From: Macrococcoides goetzii
Lineage (GTDB): Bacteria; Bacillota; Bacilli; Staphylococcales; Staphylococcaceae
DNA length: 64,000 nt
Assembly (NCBI RefSeq): GCF_002742385.2
Contig: NZ_MJBI02000002.1
Span: forward strand, 372,001 to 436,000
Direction of reading: 5' to 3'
Positions 52,272-62,011 of this stretch are shown here, one piece after another. Under the pieces are notes generated by a model. The model did not search any database, was not told the DNA's origin, and saw nothing but the letters and a program-made list of their open reading frames with translations. A program made the position numbers and the translations under genes. Position 1 is the stretch's first letter; each line of letters starts with the position of its first letter.

Positions 52272-52796
52272 TTACTCATAATCATAAATAAATCCATGTG
52301 CTAATAAATCACGTTCTGCATTATCGAGTATCTTTTCGGATTTAGCTGAGATTACATGTTCATGTATACCGTATGTGAGTTCTGCAAGCATTCTGCCGTT
52401 ATCTTCGGTCATATCATTTGAGAATTCATAACAATCTTCTACAGAATTGAGCATAAGGTTCGCTGTAATTTTACCGTACACTGGATGATTGACGGATACA
52501 TTGTCAATCATTGCGCCATTTTCAACGATAATCGTTAATTCTTCTAACATTCTGCTATTGTCATGTTTTACGGTAATCGTACGTTTATATTTCTCACCTG
52601 TTTGAGGTGTTGCTTCAAAGATATATCCTTTCTTTGTCGCTTTAATGCCGATTTCTTCTTCACGCAATTTTGCAATATCTGAAACGATGATTTGCCTTGA
52701 AACATTAAATTGTTTCGCTAAAGCAGCGCCTGGTATAGCAGCTGTACTTTCTTTAATCAGTTGTGCAATTTGTCGTCTTCTTTCCTCTGTTTGCAT
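52272..52796 (-). CDS. niaR: NAD biosynthesis regulator NiaR (HTH + 3H domain)
   Basis: A 174-residue repressor. The N-terminal HTH_11 winged helix is AIPGAALAKQFNVSRQIIVSDIAKLRE. The C-terminal 3H domain binds niacin and shows its histidines in ITVKHDNS, SVNHPVYG and GIHEHVIS. In relatives it shuts off NAD synthesis when nicotinic acid is present. It is 12 bases after nifS in one operon, divergent from nadBCA, and should act on the 53892-53972 intergenic region. Confidence 0.9.
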   Translation of the reverse strand: MQTEERRRQIAQLIKESTAAIPGAALAKQFNVSRQIIVSDIAKLREEEIGIKATKKGYIFEATPQTGEKYKRTITVKHDNSRMLEELTIIVENGAMIDNVSVNHPVYGKITANLMLNSVEDCYEFSNDMTEDNGRMLAELTYGIHEHVISAKSEKILDNAERDLLAHGFIYDYE

Positions 52797-52808
52797 AGAC
52801 TTTCACCT

Positions 52809-53891
52809 TTAAGTTATTTGATTGATGACTTCTAAAAAAGTATTGATTTCTTCTTCTGTTGTTAATGTACTAAGTGATACTCGAATATATTGATGTACCG
52901 AGTAACCTTGCTTTGTAATCAATGTTTCTAAGCCTCTTGAATGCATTGTACCATGTCCACATGCAGTTCCGGTAGAGATTAAGATATTGTGTTGTGACAG
53001 TTGCTGCATGATATATTGTCCGTCTGTTTTATTGATAAGGATCGGAATAATATTTTTAAGCTGTGGTTCGAATTTCATCGGTACGTATAATGCTGGATCG
53101 AGCGTAGTAATAATTTTGTGATTGAATTGTTGTATCGTGTCTGATTGTTTATAGTCTATCAATGCTTGTGTCATCGCAACAAGTGACGGTACATCCACCG
53201 TGCCGTTTCTCATATGATGTTCGTGATGATAGAACGGATTGGTTATGCGCAATGCTTCTTCTCTAATTAGAAGAGCACCAATCCCTTTTGGACCGAAAAA
53301 TTTATGTCCGCTAATTGAAAGTGACGTTACATATTGCGTTGGAATTACTAACTTACCAGCTGATTGCACTGCATCAACATGGAATGGAATATTAAATTGA
53401 TTTGTTAACTCTCCTAATTGTTCAATCGGAAATATATAGCCGGTTTCAGAACTAACATGTACGCAGATTATACATGCTATTGCTTCATGATGTTGCTGTA
53501 TAAATTGTTCTGTCAGAGTTAAATCAATCATGCCGGTCTCATCTTCCGGAAAATAACGAATGTCGTAACGATTATGTTGATGTATCGCTGCATAGACAGA
53601 TGGATGTTCAAATTTAGACGTAAGTACGATTGTTTTATTTGATTCATGATAGAGATAATTGTTTAAAGCCATTTCGTTTGCATGAGAGCCACTTGTCGAT
53701 GTCACAAGTGTAAAGTTATCTGTAAAGTATTCGTTCAGTGCATTCTCGCAGTTGTGTACAATATTTTTAACCATATCGCCACCACTATGTAAACTCTCAG
53801 AATTATAATAAAATTTTTGATTTGTATTAAAGTAACGTTGCATTGCACTAGGAGACATAGGTGTTGTTGCAGCATAATCTAAATTTATCAT
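52809..53891 (-). CDS. nifS: NifS-type cysteine desulfurase of the NAD locus
   Basis: A 360-residue PLP enzyme that takes sulfur from cysteine. The features are NLDYAATTPMSP, SGSHANEMALN, FHVDAVQSAGK, the Schiff-base Lys in SISGHKFFGPKGIGAL and the Cys-loop STGTACGHGTMHS. In Bacillus the nadB-linked NifS builds the 4Fe-4S cluster of NadA, which is what this context suggests. It starts at ATG 53891 with GAGGTAA and is divergent from nadB. Confidence 0.9.
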   Translation of the reverse strand: MINLDYAATTPMSPSAMQRYFNTNQKFYYNSESLHSGGDMVKNIVHNCENALNEYFTDNFTLVTSTSGSHANEMALNNYLYHESNKTIVLTSKFEHPSVYAAIHQHNRYDIRYFPEDETGMIDLTLTEQFIQQHHEAIACIICVHVSSETGYIFPIEQLGELTNQFNIPFHVDAVQSAGKLVIPTQYVTSLSISGHKFFGPKGIGALLIREEALRITNPFYHHEHHMRNGTVDVPSLVAMTQALIDYKQSDTIQQFNHKIITTLDPALYVPMKFEPQLKNIIPILINKTDGQYIMQQLSQHNILISTGTACGHGTMHSRGLETLITKQGYSVHQYIRVSLSTLTTEEEINTFLEVINQIT

Positions 53892-53912
53892 CGAATTACC
53901 TCTTGTAATTTT

Positions 53913-53929
53913 ATTGTTTGTATGACAAT
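53913..53929. promoter_or_regulatory. candidate NiaR operator between nifS and nadB
   Basis: ATTGT-N7-ACAAT is a short inverted repeat (core TTGTATGACAA) in the 81-base divergent gap. Position suits control of both operons. Assignment to NiaR is inference. Confidence 0.4.
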
Positions 53930-53972
53930 ATAATTGTAAAACTAATGTAAATATATTGTAAAGGTGTTTTTT

Positions 53973-55412
53973 ATGTATGATGTAATTATTGTCGGTGGTG
54001 GTATTAGCGGACTCAGCCTGTTAAGTTATCTCCCGAAACACTTTAAAGTTGCTGTCGTGATGGATAGCGACGTTTCCTCAAGTGTGATGGCTCAAGGTGG
54101 TATCGCTTCATCTCTATTTGAAGAATCAATTGAAAGTCATGTGCAGGACACATATATCGCTGGCTGCAAGTATGGTGATAGTGATGTTATTCGTAAGATG
54201 ATTGAAACGGGAAATCAATCTGTTCGGGATTTAATAAATAGAGGTATTATGTTCGATCAGAAAGCAGGACGGATTGATTTAGGTATGGAGGGTGCGCATG
54301 TTGTACCTCGCATCTTTCATATGAATCACGATCAGACAGGACAATCCGTTTGTGCTTTTATGCGTTCGCAACTTCAACCACAAGTTGAAATGATTTATGG
54401 TCGTTTAACGGCACTACATAAAGATGTATATGGAAAAGTGTGTGGTATTTCAGTAGATGACAAAATATTGCCGGGGCAATTTGTTGTACTTGCCACCGGT
54501 GGATACAGTGGTATGTTTCAACCTGCCTCGAACCCGAGTTCGTCTGGCGTTTATGCTCAAATGCTCGCACTACTTTCAGGGTGTACGTTACGTGACCTTG
54601 AAATGATACAGTTTCATCCGACGATGCTTACAATTGATAATAAAGCAATCTGTCTCGTCTCTGAAGCAGTAAGAGGTGCTGGTGGCGTATTGGTGAATGA
54701 ACATGGTGAAGCAATTATGGCAAAGTATTTGCAGCGTGATCTGTCACCACGGCATATTACGAGTTATGAAATATTCAGTCGCATAAAAAATGGAGAACGT
54801 ATTTATTTGGACATTTCAAACATACACAATTTTGCACAGCAGTTTCCATTCATTCACGCACAGTGTGAGCAATTTGGTTTATCGGAACGCATTCCTGTTG
54901 CACCGGGTGCACATTACACGATGGGTGGTATAGAAGCAGATGTAAATGGTGCGACAGCAGTAGAAAACTTATTTGTAATTGGTGAAGCAGCATGTACTGG
55001 CTTTCATGGCGCAAATCGACTCGCAAGTAACTCACTGCTGGAAGGACTTGCGATGGGGAAATTGCTGGGAGACACATTGATAAATAAAACGTTAACCCCA
55101 CCAGGCAGAATTTTTTCTACTGTAAATATTCAATATAATAGTGATTTTGATCATGAATCATTTATGAAGTATGTAGGTATCGTAAGGGATACTGACAGCT
55201 TAAACAAATACTTAAGCACGCTTAATTCAAATGATACTTTAACAGCTTTTGCACGCCTTATTGCGGAATGCGCGATAAATCGGACTTCGACACTTGGTGC
55301 ACATGTGATAAAGGATAAAGATATATCAGACAGCGATAAAACAAATATCGTAAAACATTTAAATGGAGGAACAACTGTTGAATTTAATTCGCTTAGAACA
55401 AAAGTTACGTGA
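53973..55412 (+). CDS. nadB: L-aspartate oxidase
   Basis: A 479-residue FAD enzyme that oxidises aspartate to iminoaspartate, the first step of NAD de novo synthesis. The N-terminal dinucleotide fold IVGGGISGLSLL and the SSVMAQGGIASSLFEES segment bind FAD. Substrate and catalytic parts are MIQFHPTM, GAGGVLVNEHGE and APGAHYTMGGIEAD, with GANRLASNSLLEGLAMG near the end. Start ATG 53973 follows AAAGGTG; the ATG three codons earlier lies too close. It overlaps nadC by 35 bases. Confidence 0.93.
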   Translation: MYDVIIVGGGISGLSLLSYLPKHFKVAVVMDSDVSSSVMAQGGIASSLFEESIESHVQDTYIAGCKYGDSDVIRKMIETGNQSVRDLINRGIMFDQKAGRIDLGMEGAHVVPRIFHMNHDQTGQSVCAFMRSQLQPQVEMIYGRLTALHKDVYGKVCGISVDDKILPGQFVVLATGGYSGMFQPASNPSSSGVYAQMLALLSGCTLRDLEMIQFHPTMLTIDNKAICLVSEAVRGAGGVLVNEHGEAIMAKYLQRDLSPRHITSYEIFSRIKNGERIYLDISNIHNFAQQFPFIHAQCEQFGLSERIPVAPGAHYTMGGIEADVNGATAVENLFVIGEAACTGFHGANRLASNSLLEGLAMGKLLGDTLINKTLTPPGRIFSTVNIQYNSDFDHESFMKYVGIVRDTDSLNKYLSTLNSNDTLTAFARLIAECAINRTSTLGAHVIKDKDISDSDKTNIVKHLNGGTTVEFNSLRTKVT

Positions 55413-56211
55413 TTTTATGGATGAAGATTTATCATATGGAGATTTATCATCAGCTATCTTTGATAACAATACTACAGGTACGATGCAACTGATTGCTAAA
55501 GAAGATGGTTATTTTTGTGGTGAAGATGTTATCTTACGAGGGTTTAATATTTTAGATAAGTGTGATGTCGTTTGTTTCAAACATGATGGGGATACGTTAC
55601 ATAAGGGTGAGGTTATTGCTAAAATCTCTGGAAAAGTAAAGTATCTATTACAGGCAGAGCGCACTGTATTAAATATGATTCAACGCATGAGCGGGATTAC
55701 GACAGAAACGAAAAGGTATATGGAGAAAATAGCACATACGTCAGCTAAAGTGACAGATACACGTAAAACAACGCCGGGACTTGGCATGTTTGAAAAATAT
55801 GCAGTACGTATTGCAGGTGCCAGTAATCACCGTAGAAATCTTAATGACGGAATCATGTTAAAGGATAATCACATTGCATTTATGGGTTCAATTGACGCTG
55901 CGATGCAAAGTGCAAAAGCATTGCGCGGTCATATGGATAAGATAGAAGTTGAGATTGAAGATGAAGAAATGCTTAAAGCAGCAATTAAAGCTCAGGCCGA
56001 TATCATTATGTTTGATAATTGTACGCCGGAATTTATTAAAGCGCATATTCATCTTGTACCAGCTCATATCATTACAGAAGCATCTGGTGGAATTAACATC
56101 GACACGATCAAAGCGTATGCTGAAGCAGGTGTAGATTATATTTCAGTCGGCAAGCTATTTCATGGTGCGAATGCATTAGACATTTCTGGAAAGGTGGATA
56201 TCAATGATTGA
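55378..56211 (+). CDS. nadC: nicotinate-nucleotide pyrophosphorylase (quinolinate phosphoribosyltransferase)
   Basis: A 277-residue enzyme that forms nicotinate mononucleotide from quinolinate and PRPP. Signature parts are [71 protein letters not shown] and [26 protein letters not shown] chose TTG 55378 with GGAGG at 55365-55369; the ATG at 55363 lies within that site. It overlaps nadB upstream and nadA downstream (8 bases). Confidence 0.93.
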   Translation: MNLIRLEQKLRDFMDEDLSYGDLSSAIFDNNTTGTMQLIAKEDGYFCGEDVILRGFNILDKCDVVCFKHDGDTLHKGEVIAKISGKVKYLLQAERTVLNMIQRMSGITTETKRYMEKIAHTSAKVTDTRKTTPGLGMFEKYAVRIAGASNHRRNLNDGIMLKDNHIAFMGSIDAAMQSAKALRGHMDKIEVEIEDEEMLKAAIKAQADIIMFDNCTPEFIKAHIHLVPAHIITEASGGINIDTIKAYAEAGVDYISVGKLFHGANALDISGKVDIND

Positions 56212-57295
56212 TTTATTAAAGTCAGGACAAATGCCTGAACAATATTTACAAATGCCGAAAGAGGCGCTTGAAGCAAGGGTGAAAGAAGTAAAAAGTTTGC
56301 TTGGTGATGATTTATTCATTCCTTGTCATCATTATCAAAAAGATGAAGTGGTACAATTTGCTGATGCGATAGGTGATTCGTTAGAACTTGCAAATATTTG
56401 TAAGACGAATACAGCGAAGTACATCGCATTTTGTGGTGTACACTTTATGGCAGAAACTGCTGATATGCTGACAAACAATGATCAGATTGTCTTGTTACCA
56501 GACTTAAGAGCAGGTTGTTCGATGGCAGATATGGCGAATATCCATCAGGTGGAACGTTGTGACGCATATTTAAAAGCTGAATTTAATATCGACTGTCTGC
56601 CGTTGACTTATGTCAATTCTACCGCAGCAATTAAAGCGTTTGTCGGTAGGAAAGATGGAGCATGTTTAACAAGTGGTAACGCACATAAAGTAGTAAGCTG
56701 GGCACTTGCGCAGGATGAAATCATACTCTTCTTACCAGACCAGCATTTAGGACGCAATACAGCATATGATTTAGGTGTTCCGTTAGAACAGATGGCAATC
56801 TATGATCCGATCCAAAATAAACTTGAATATGATGGTGATATGTGTGATTTACGTATCATTTTATGGAAAGGGCATTGCTCAGTGCATGAGAAATTTACGG
56901 TGCAAAATATAGCCCAAGTAAGAAAGCAGCATCCAGATATGCGCATTATTGTTCATCCTGAATGTACTTTTGAAGTCGTTCAGCAAAGTGATGATGCAGG
57001 ATCTACACGAAAAATCCTGGAAGAAATTACGAATGCAGCACCTGGCACTAAGTGGGCAATCGGTACAGAAATGAACTTAGTTAATCGCATTATAAAGCAA
57101 AATCCAGATAAAGAAATCATCTCACTTAATCCATTTATGTGTGCATGTCTGACGATGAATCGTATCGATTTACCACATCTTGTATGGTGTCTCGATAAGA
57201 TAATGGAACATAACTTTGAAAACCAGATTACAGTAGATCAGGAAACGACGACCTATGCACTAAAAGCATTAGATAAAATGTTATCTCTGCAGTAA
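56204..57295 (+). CDS. nadA: quinolinate synthase
   Basis: A 363-residue iron-sulfur enzyme that condenses iminoaspartate and dihydroxyacetone phosphate into quinolinate. The expected Cys ligands are near [18 protein letters not shown] and FMCACLTMN. Other motifs are [25 protein letters not shown] and [12 protein letters not shown]. Full length and last of the nadBCA operon. It depends on a cluster that the divergent nifS could supply. Confidence 0.93.
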   Translation: MIDLLKSGQMPEQYLQMPKEALEARVKEVKSLLGDDLFIPCHHYQKDEVVQFADAIGDSLELANICKTNTAKYIAFCGVHFMAETADMLTNNDQIVLLPDLRAGCSMADMANIHQVERCDAYLKAEFNIDCLPLTYVNSTAAIKAFVGRKDGACLTSGNAHKVVSWALAQDEIILFLPDQHLGRNTAYDLGVPLEQMAIYDPIQNKLEYDGDMCDLRIILWKGHCSVHEKFTVQNIAQVRKQHPDMRIIVHPECTFEVVQQSDDAGSTRKILEEITNAAPGTKWAIGTEMNLVNRIIKQNPDKEIISLNPFMCACLTMNRIDLPHLVWCLDKIMEHNFENQITVDQETTTYALKALDKMLSLQ

Positions 57296-57361
57296 TCGTT
57301 ATAAATGTAATAAATCTATAAATACATTATAATAAACATAATGTTGAATGGAGGAATTACA

Positions 57362-57772
57362 ATGAATAAATGGGTAAAAAGAGGATTAGTAGTCGGCGCG
57401 TTAACAGTTGGTGCCGTACAAGGCGTTAAATATTTAGAGAAAAACGAGATGGTTAAAAAACGTCTGAATGATTTAAAGAACGTTAAAGAATATAACGACT
57501 TACGTAAAGCGATTATGGAAGTTGTTCATGCGTTTAACAACAACAACGCACCACGTCTAGAACAACAATTCCAGAACAATGATTTTGTTACTGATCAGAC
57601 TGAACCGACAAATAATGTGCAGGAAGAAACAATTGGTGAAGCGGTAAAACGCGTGTTAGATACACCAGTTGTAACGAATTTAATCAGCGATAAAGCAGAT
57701 ATCGATATGATGAAAGATTTAATCGATGAAACAGCTGAAGTTGAAAAGCTAATCAGAAGCTGGTTTAACTAA
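57362..57772 (+). CDS. hypothetical protein with N-terminal hydrophobic segment
   Basis: A 136-residue protein. Residues 6-24 (KRGLVVGALTVGAVQGVKY) form a weak membrane or membrane-associated segment, and the rest is hydrophilic with Asn-rich FNNNNAPRLEQQFQNN and helical ends. I do not recognise it. GGAGG before ATG 57362 and a strong terminator after it support a real gene. It may be surface-associated on the cytoplasmic face; no function can be given. Confidence 0.7.
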   Translation: MNKWVKRGLVVGALTVGAVQGVKYLEKNEMVKKRLNDLKNVKEYNDLRKAIMEVVHAFNNNNAPRLEQQFQNNDFVTDQTEPTNNVQEETIGEAVKRVLDTPVVTNLISDKADIDMMKDLIDETAEVEKLIRSWFN

Positions 57773-57774
57773 AA

Positions 57775-57808
57775 AGGTTGAGACAAAATTTTGTCTCAAT
57801 CTTTTTAT
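57775..57808. terminator. terminator between the hypothetical and GNAT genes
   Basis: TTGAGACAAAA / TTTTGTCTCAA with a T-run; close to the stem at 26807. Confidence 0.92.
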
Positions 57809-58269
57809 ATTTCCAGTCTATAAATATATTGTTCACCTAAAGCGCCCTCAATGCGACGACCTGTATCTTCGAAGTCAACACGTTCATATAGTTTTTGTGC
57901 TGGGATATTGGCATGGTTTACACCAAGAACAATAGATTTGACATGTGTAAAATGTTTCCTAATGTAAAACGGTAATTGCAGCATTGCATGTTTACCATGC
58001 CCTTTTCCGCTATATGAATGATCCATAATCAGACTAGTAAGCAGTAAAGATTGTTTTTCATCTGTATACTGAAATCTTCTATCAGTACGATGCAATAAGA
58101 AGAAACCAATCGGCTGATTTCGATTAATAATTACGACACCATGTACATTATCGTTTATTTCTTCGATACTATATTCTGGTAATTGTGTATACTTTAAAGC
58201 TTCAGCTGGTTGATAGAATTGCTTTAATCTCTCTTTGTACTGCTCATCATATGGAACCAATTGAACCAT
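57805..58269 (-). CDS. GNAT-family N-acetyltransferase
   Basis: A 154-residue acetyltransferase. The acetyl-CoA motif is DHSYSGKGHGKHAML (about residues 90-104), preceded by the beta4 strand SLLLTSLIM, and followed by VLGVNHANIPAQKLYERVDFEDTGRRIEG. Closest in pattern to spermidine/diamine or Acetyltransf_1 members; the amine acceptor is unknown. GAGGTG lies before the ATG. It ends at the shared terminator. Confidence 0.85.
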   Translation of the reverse strand: MVQLVPYDEQYKERLKQFYQPAEALKYTQLPEYSIEEINDNVHGVVIINRNQPIGFFLLHRTDRRFQYTDEKQSLLLTSLIMDHSYSGKGHGKHAMLQLPFYIRKHFTHVKSIVLGVNHANIPAQKLYERVDFEDTGRRIEGALGEQYIYRLEI

Positions 58270-58355
58270 CTTCGCACCTCGAATAACAATAAATTTTTAT
58301 TATTACTTTTTTTACTATATTATTAATATAACAGAATTTTTTATGAGGTGAAAAG

Positions 58356-59075
58356 ATGTTTATCAAAAGTATTGCATCAAATTTTAAGCCACATGAAGCA
58401 ACACCTTATTATATGAAAATCCCTGCGATAAAAAAATTAGAACGTATTGATTTAACCAATCCAGTAACCATCATCGTCGGAGAAAATGGTACAGGGAAAT
58501 CAACTTTAATAGAAGCGATTGCAGTTAATTATGGGTTAAATCCGGAAGGTGGAGGTAAGAACTTTAACTTTGCAACGAAACATTCACATGCAGGATTATA
58601 TGAAGAAATAAGACTTGGAAAGATGGGTGTACCGAGCGATACATTCTTTCTACGTGCTGAAGGATTTTATAATGTGGCAACTGAAATTGAGCGACTTAAT
58701 GCGATTGACGGTAGACTGCTCAACAGTTATGGTGGTAAAAGTTTGCATGATCAATCCCACGGTGAATCATTTCTAGCGTTACTTAAATATCGATTTCGAG
58801 CGAAAGGTTTATATATTTTAGACGAGCCGGAAAGTGCTTTATCACCGATGCGTCAAATGTCGATGATTGTTAGGATCAATGACTTAGTAAAGCGTGGTGC
58901 ACAGTTTATTATCGCAACGCATTCTCCAATTATTATGGCGTATCCAGGTGCTGATATTATACAGTTAAATGATGATGGATATGAACGAATTGATTACAGA
59001 GAAACAGAACATTATATCGTTACAAAGGCATTTATCGATAAACCAGAAAAGATGATTGAGACTTTATTAGAATAG
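58356..59075 (+). CDS. P-loop ATPase of the AAA/ABC-like (COG3910) group
   Basis: A 239-residue predicted ATPase. Walker A is VGENGTGKSTLIEAIA (about residues 46-61), an ABC-like signature is DQSHGESFLAL, and Walker B is LYILDEPESALSPMRQM, followed by the switch His in IIATHSPIIM. The domain resembles RecF/ABC heads without a coiled coil or permease. It is single, with GAGGTG; some relatives act in phage defence or DNA repair, but no partner gene is next to it. The terminator overlaps the last codons. Confidence 0.8.
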   Translation: MFIKSIASNFKPHEATPYYMKIPAIKKLERIDLTNPVTIIVGENGTGKSTLIEAIAVNYGLNPEGGGKNFNFATKHSHAGLYEEIRLGKMGVPSDTFFLRAEGFYNVATEIERLNAIDGRLLNSYGGKSLHDQSHGESFLALLKYRFRAKGLYILDEPESALSPMRQMSMIVRINDLVKRGAQFIIATHSPIIMAYPGADIIQLNDDGYERIDYRETEHYIVTKAFIDKPEKMIETLLE

Positions 59076-59092
59076 TCTCAATCATCTTTTTA
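59049..59092. terminator. terminator that includes the end of the ATPase gene
   Basis: AGATGATTGAGACT / AGTCTCAATCATCT, a perfect 14-bp stem; the left arm lies in codons and the right arm after the stop, then TTTTTATA. It may serve the opposing MBL gene too. Confidence 0.88.
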
Positions 59093-59908
59093 TAATGTGA
59101 TGATTTCTTCTTTTAAATTGAGGTCATGACTTGTTAATATTTTCTTACATAGAGGATCTTTACTTACGTTATTAATCCAGAGTAACGCCTTCTTTAAATC
59201 ATAGTGATTCATCACATGAGCTGGAATAATAATATCTTCATAAGATGCATTGACCAGTGCAGCATCACTCGTGATTAAAATATATTCTCCGGCATTATTC
59301 ATTACTTTCACCATAAATAAACCAACGCTGTGACCTGGAGCATGGATGAGCTGTACTGTCTTATCTCCGAAGAGATCATATGATTGGCCACTAGGTCCAA
59401 TGCCCGTTTGGTCAAACTCAAAGCATGTTAAATCTATATCATCCCATAACTTTTGAAGATAACGTATTACGCGTTTATTGGATTCTAATATTTCTTCACG
59501 ACTTGCAAATATATATTTGGCATCTTTAACCTGACGTACGCCGCTTACGTGATCGCTATGTAGATGTGTGAGTAACACATAATCTAAGTCGTCTGGTAAT
59601 ATTCCTCTTTTACTGAGCTGCTCGTCTATCGATTGTCCTTCAGGTAATGTAGCGCTATGAATGAGTCGCTGTAACCCCAACTCTTTATGTTCTTCTTTGC
59701 GCACGCGTTTATGCCAGCCTGTATCAACAAGTATTAATCCTTTCGGGTGTTCAATCAGAAAACATGCGATAGGATATGTTTTACGGTTTTTCTTACATGA
59801 AATAAAACCAAGATTTGTAAGTGGATTTAGGGATTTAGTTTGTGTCGTAACAGTACGGTCGACAGTAATAAACCCTGTCTGAATAACATGTATATTCATT
59901 TTTGACAC
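59090..59908 (-). CDS. metallo-beta-lactamase-fold hydrolase (AHL-lactonase-like)
   Basis: A 272-residue MBL-fold enzyme. The zinc motif is LLTHLHSDHVSG (about residues 111-122) with ILVDTGWHK, HAPGHSVGLF and TSDAALVN supplying further ligands. The layout fits the AttM/AiiA N-acyl-homoserine-lactone lactonase branch, though Gram-positive hosts rarely make such signals, so another lactone or ester may be the substrate. Start is GTG 59908 with GGAGG seven bases away. Confidence 0.83.
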   Translation of the reverse strand: MSKMNIHVIQTGFITVDRTVTTQTKSLNPLTNLGFISCKKNRKTYPIACFLIEHPKGLILVDTGWHKRVRKEEHKELGLQRLIHSATLPEGQSIDEQLSKRGILPDDLDYVLLTHLHSDHVSGVRQVKDAKYIFASREEILESNKRVIRYLQKLWDDIDLTCFEFDQTGIGPSGQSYDLFGDKTVQLIHAPGHSVGLFMVKVMNNAGEYILITSDAALVNASYEDIIIPAHVMNHYDLKKALLWINNVSKDPLCKKILTSHDLNLKEEIITL

Positions 59909-60003
59909 GTAAATCCCTCCATTCCAGATAATATTACAACTAGCGTATCATATTATTTATAAAATAGTATTCCTTTATTGTTACAATTTGTTAAAGATGT
60001 ATT

Positions 60004-60034
60004 AAAAAAAAGATACTCTAAAAGAGCATCTTAT
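60004..60034 (-). terminator. terminator of the DUF402 gene
   Basis: AAGATGCTC / GAGTATCTT with one mismatch, and a T-run on the reverse strand. Confidence 0.8.
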
Positions 60035-60543
60035 TTTATCGGACCATCGACATCTTTAAAAGTATCAATACCGAAAGGAAATACATTATTTTTTATATTG
60101 GTTTTAAGTTCCTGCAGTGAAACGAGTGCAAAATTGGTTAACTGCAAGGGATAGTTATATCGTTTCGTACTATCTAAAAACATATCGTTATTTCTTAAAA
60201 ACCATTGTCCTGTATTCGATTTGACATAATCCATATCCAGATCGATATATGTAATGTTACCTTCATCATCCATTTGGCAAGGTGTAGAAATATTACAAAA
60301 AATCTTAACAGGTTTATAATGTTCATCGATTGAAATTGAAACTGTATATCCGTGATATTTAGAGAGAAAATGAAGCGTATCGTAATCGAGTAAATATTCT
60401 TCGTCTTTTATAAAATGTTTAAGTAAAGAATTTTTTTCGCATACTACGAAAAAGTAATGTGGTGTTTCAGAAAGCAATTTCCCTTCTACTTCTACGTGAG
60501 GTCTATCTGGATATTTATGTGATTTTATCTTTACAGTATTCAC
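60031..60543 (-). CDS. DUF402-domain protein (nucleotide phosphatase-like)
   Basis: A 170-residue protein with the DUF402 fold. The acidic metal-binding pattern is visible as FCNISTPCQMDDEGNITYIDLDMDYVKS. DUF402 proteins in staphylococci hydrolyse nucleoside di- or triphosphates or act on phosphates; this one is single-domain and is similar in length to that group. Start is GTG 60543 with AGGAGG. It is convergent with nothing close and divergent from chrA. Confidence 0.8.
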   Translation of the reverse strand: MNTVKIKSHKYPDRPHVEVEGKLLSETPHYFFVVCEKNSLLKHFIKDEEYLLDYDTLHFLSKYHGYTVSISIDEHYKPVKIFCNISTPCQMDDEGNITYIDLDMDYVKSNTGQWFLRNNDMFLDSTKRYNYPLQLTNFALVSLQELKTNIKNNVFPFGIDTFKDVDGPIK

Positions 60544-60761
60544 TATCTGGACCTCCTAATTTGATGTGTAGGTTTATTATAATATGAAATCGTTTTCTAT
60601 GCATTGATTTCAACAGTTCTCTTTAATAATGTCATAAATTCGAGAAATTTTAAACCGTAACTCTATATATTCTTTTAAATCTTACATAATCTTTAAAGTG
60701 TTGTAACATAACTGTACTGAATATTCGTTATGATAAATATAACAAATCAACGAGGTGGGTT

Positions 60762-61916
60762 ATGGTACGTTTAGTAGAAATATTTTTAGTAGCATTAAAA
60801 CTTGGCGTGACGAGTTTTGGAGGACCAGTTGCGCATCTTGGTTATTTCCGGGCTGAATATGTCGAGAAAAGAAAGTGGTTAAGTGATAAAGTATATCAGG
60901 ATCTTGTCAGTCTATGTCAGTTCCTGCCTGGGCCAGCATCGAGTCAGGTCGGTATCGGTATTGGTTTAATGCGAGGGGGAATACTTGGCGCAATATTAGC
61001 CTTTTTAGGATTTACATTGCCATCTGTAATTGTTCTTATTGCTGCGGTTTATTTTATGAAATCACTCGATATGGATCTGGATTTTATAAAAGGGTTACTC
61101 ATCGTTGCAATTGCAATCGTATTGCATGCATTAGTTGGTATGGGTAAGACCACTTTAAATAATTTAACAGCAATCATGATCTTTTTACTCAGTTTAGTCA
61201 CTGCACTTCTATTTCCAACGGCATATACACAAATCTTAATCATTATCGCTTCCGGATTAATCGGTATGGTCTTGTATAAAGTTGAAACGAAAAAAGAGTC
61301 GCCCATCTCGATTCAAGTATCGAAATCAACAAGTATAGCTGCTTTAATAGTGCTTGTTAGTTTAATGATTGGACTACCGATTATTGCCCAGGTGATTAAT
61401 AGTGACTGGCTACATATGTTTGACAGATTATTTCGCGGAGGCTTACTGGTGTTTGGTGGGGGTCATGTCGTACTTCCACTATTACAAAGTGCTTTCGTAC
61501 CGGACATGACGGATATCGATACATTCCTTGCTGGATATGGCTTGACACAGGCGATGCCAGGACCACTGTTTACCTTTGGTTCATTTATTGGCGCAAGTTT
61601 ATTTGGTCTTATGGGTGGACTCGTTGCTATGATAGCAATCTTCTTACCCGCTTTTTTATTAGTGATCGGTACTTTGCCATTCTGGGCTGTTATTCGTGAA
61701 CATCGATTGATGAAACAAGCATTAAAAGGAATTAATGCTGGTGTTATCGGTATTTTAGGAGCTGCATGGATAAATCCTATTATCATGCATACTGTAACGC
61801 ATTGGATAGATGTTGTATTTAGTCTAATACTTTTTGTTTTATTATATTTTGTAAAATTGCCGCCGTGGGTTATCGTAGTGCTCGGTATTATTATTGGAGT
61901 TGTATTTTATAGATAA
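60762..61916 (+). CDS. chrA: chromate transporter ChrA
   Basis: A 384-residue membrane protein formed by two homologous CHR domains. The first shows LKLGVTSFGGPVAHLGYFR and FLPGPASSQVGIGIG, the second FRGGLLVFGGGHVVLPLL and QAMPGPLFTFGSFIGAS. CHR proteins export chromate and may also carry sulfate. GAGGTGGG precedes the ATG. It has a terminator of its own. The 218-base gap before it holds two divergent promoters with no clear operator. Confidence 0.92.
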   Translation: MVRLVEIFLVALKLGVTSFGGPVAHLGYFRAEYVEKRKWLSDKVYQDLVSLCQFLPGPASSQVGIGIGLMRGGILGAILAFLGFTLPSVIVLIAAVYFMKSLDMDLDFIKGLLIVAIAIVLHALVGMGKTTLNNLTAIMIFLLSLVTALLFPTAYTQILIIIASGLIGMVLYKVETKKESPISIQVSKSTSIAALIVLVSLMIGLPIIAQVINSDWLHMFDRLFRGGLLVFGGGHVVLPLLQSAFVPDMTDIDTFLAGYGLTQAMPGPLFTFGSFIGASLFGLMGGLVAMIAIFLPAFLLVIGTLPFWAVIREHRLMKQALKGINAGVIGILGAAWINPIIMHTVTHWIDVVFSLILFVLLYFVKLPPWVIVVLGIIIGVVFYR

Positions 61917-61946
61917 GTGCACAATTTATATTGTGTGCTTTTTTTG
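61914..61946 (+). terminator. terminator of chrA
   Basis: AGTGCACAAT / ATTGTGTGCT and a T-run. Confidence 0.88.
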
Positions 61947-62011
61947 TGGTAGTAGAGTGATTGCTTAAATGATACAATGGGTAAGTAATTTACAAAGAAA
62001 AAGGTGACAAC

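Noticed and set aside
58356-59075. Phage defence ATPase (such as an OLD or retron-linked system)
   Set aside because: No nuclease, reverse transcriptase or partner gene lies beside it; the neighbours are a GNAT and an MBL-fold gene.
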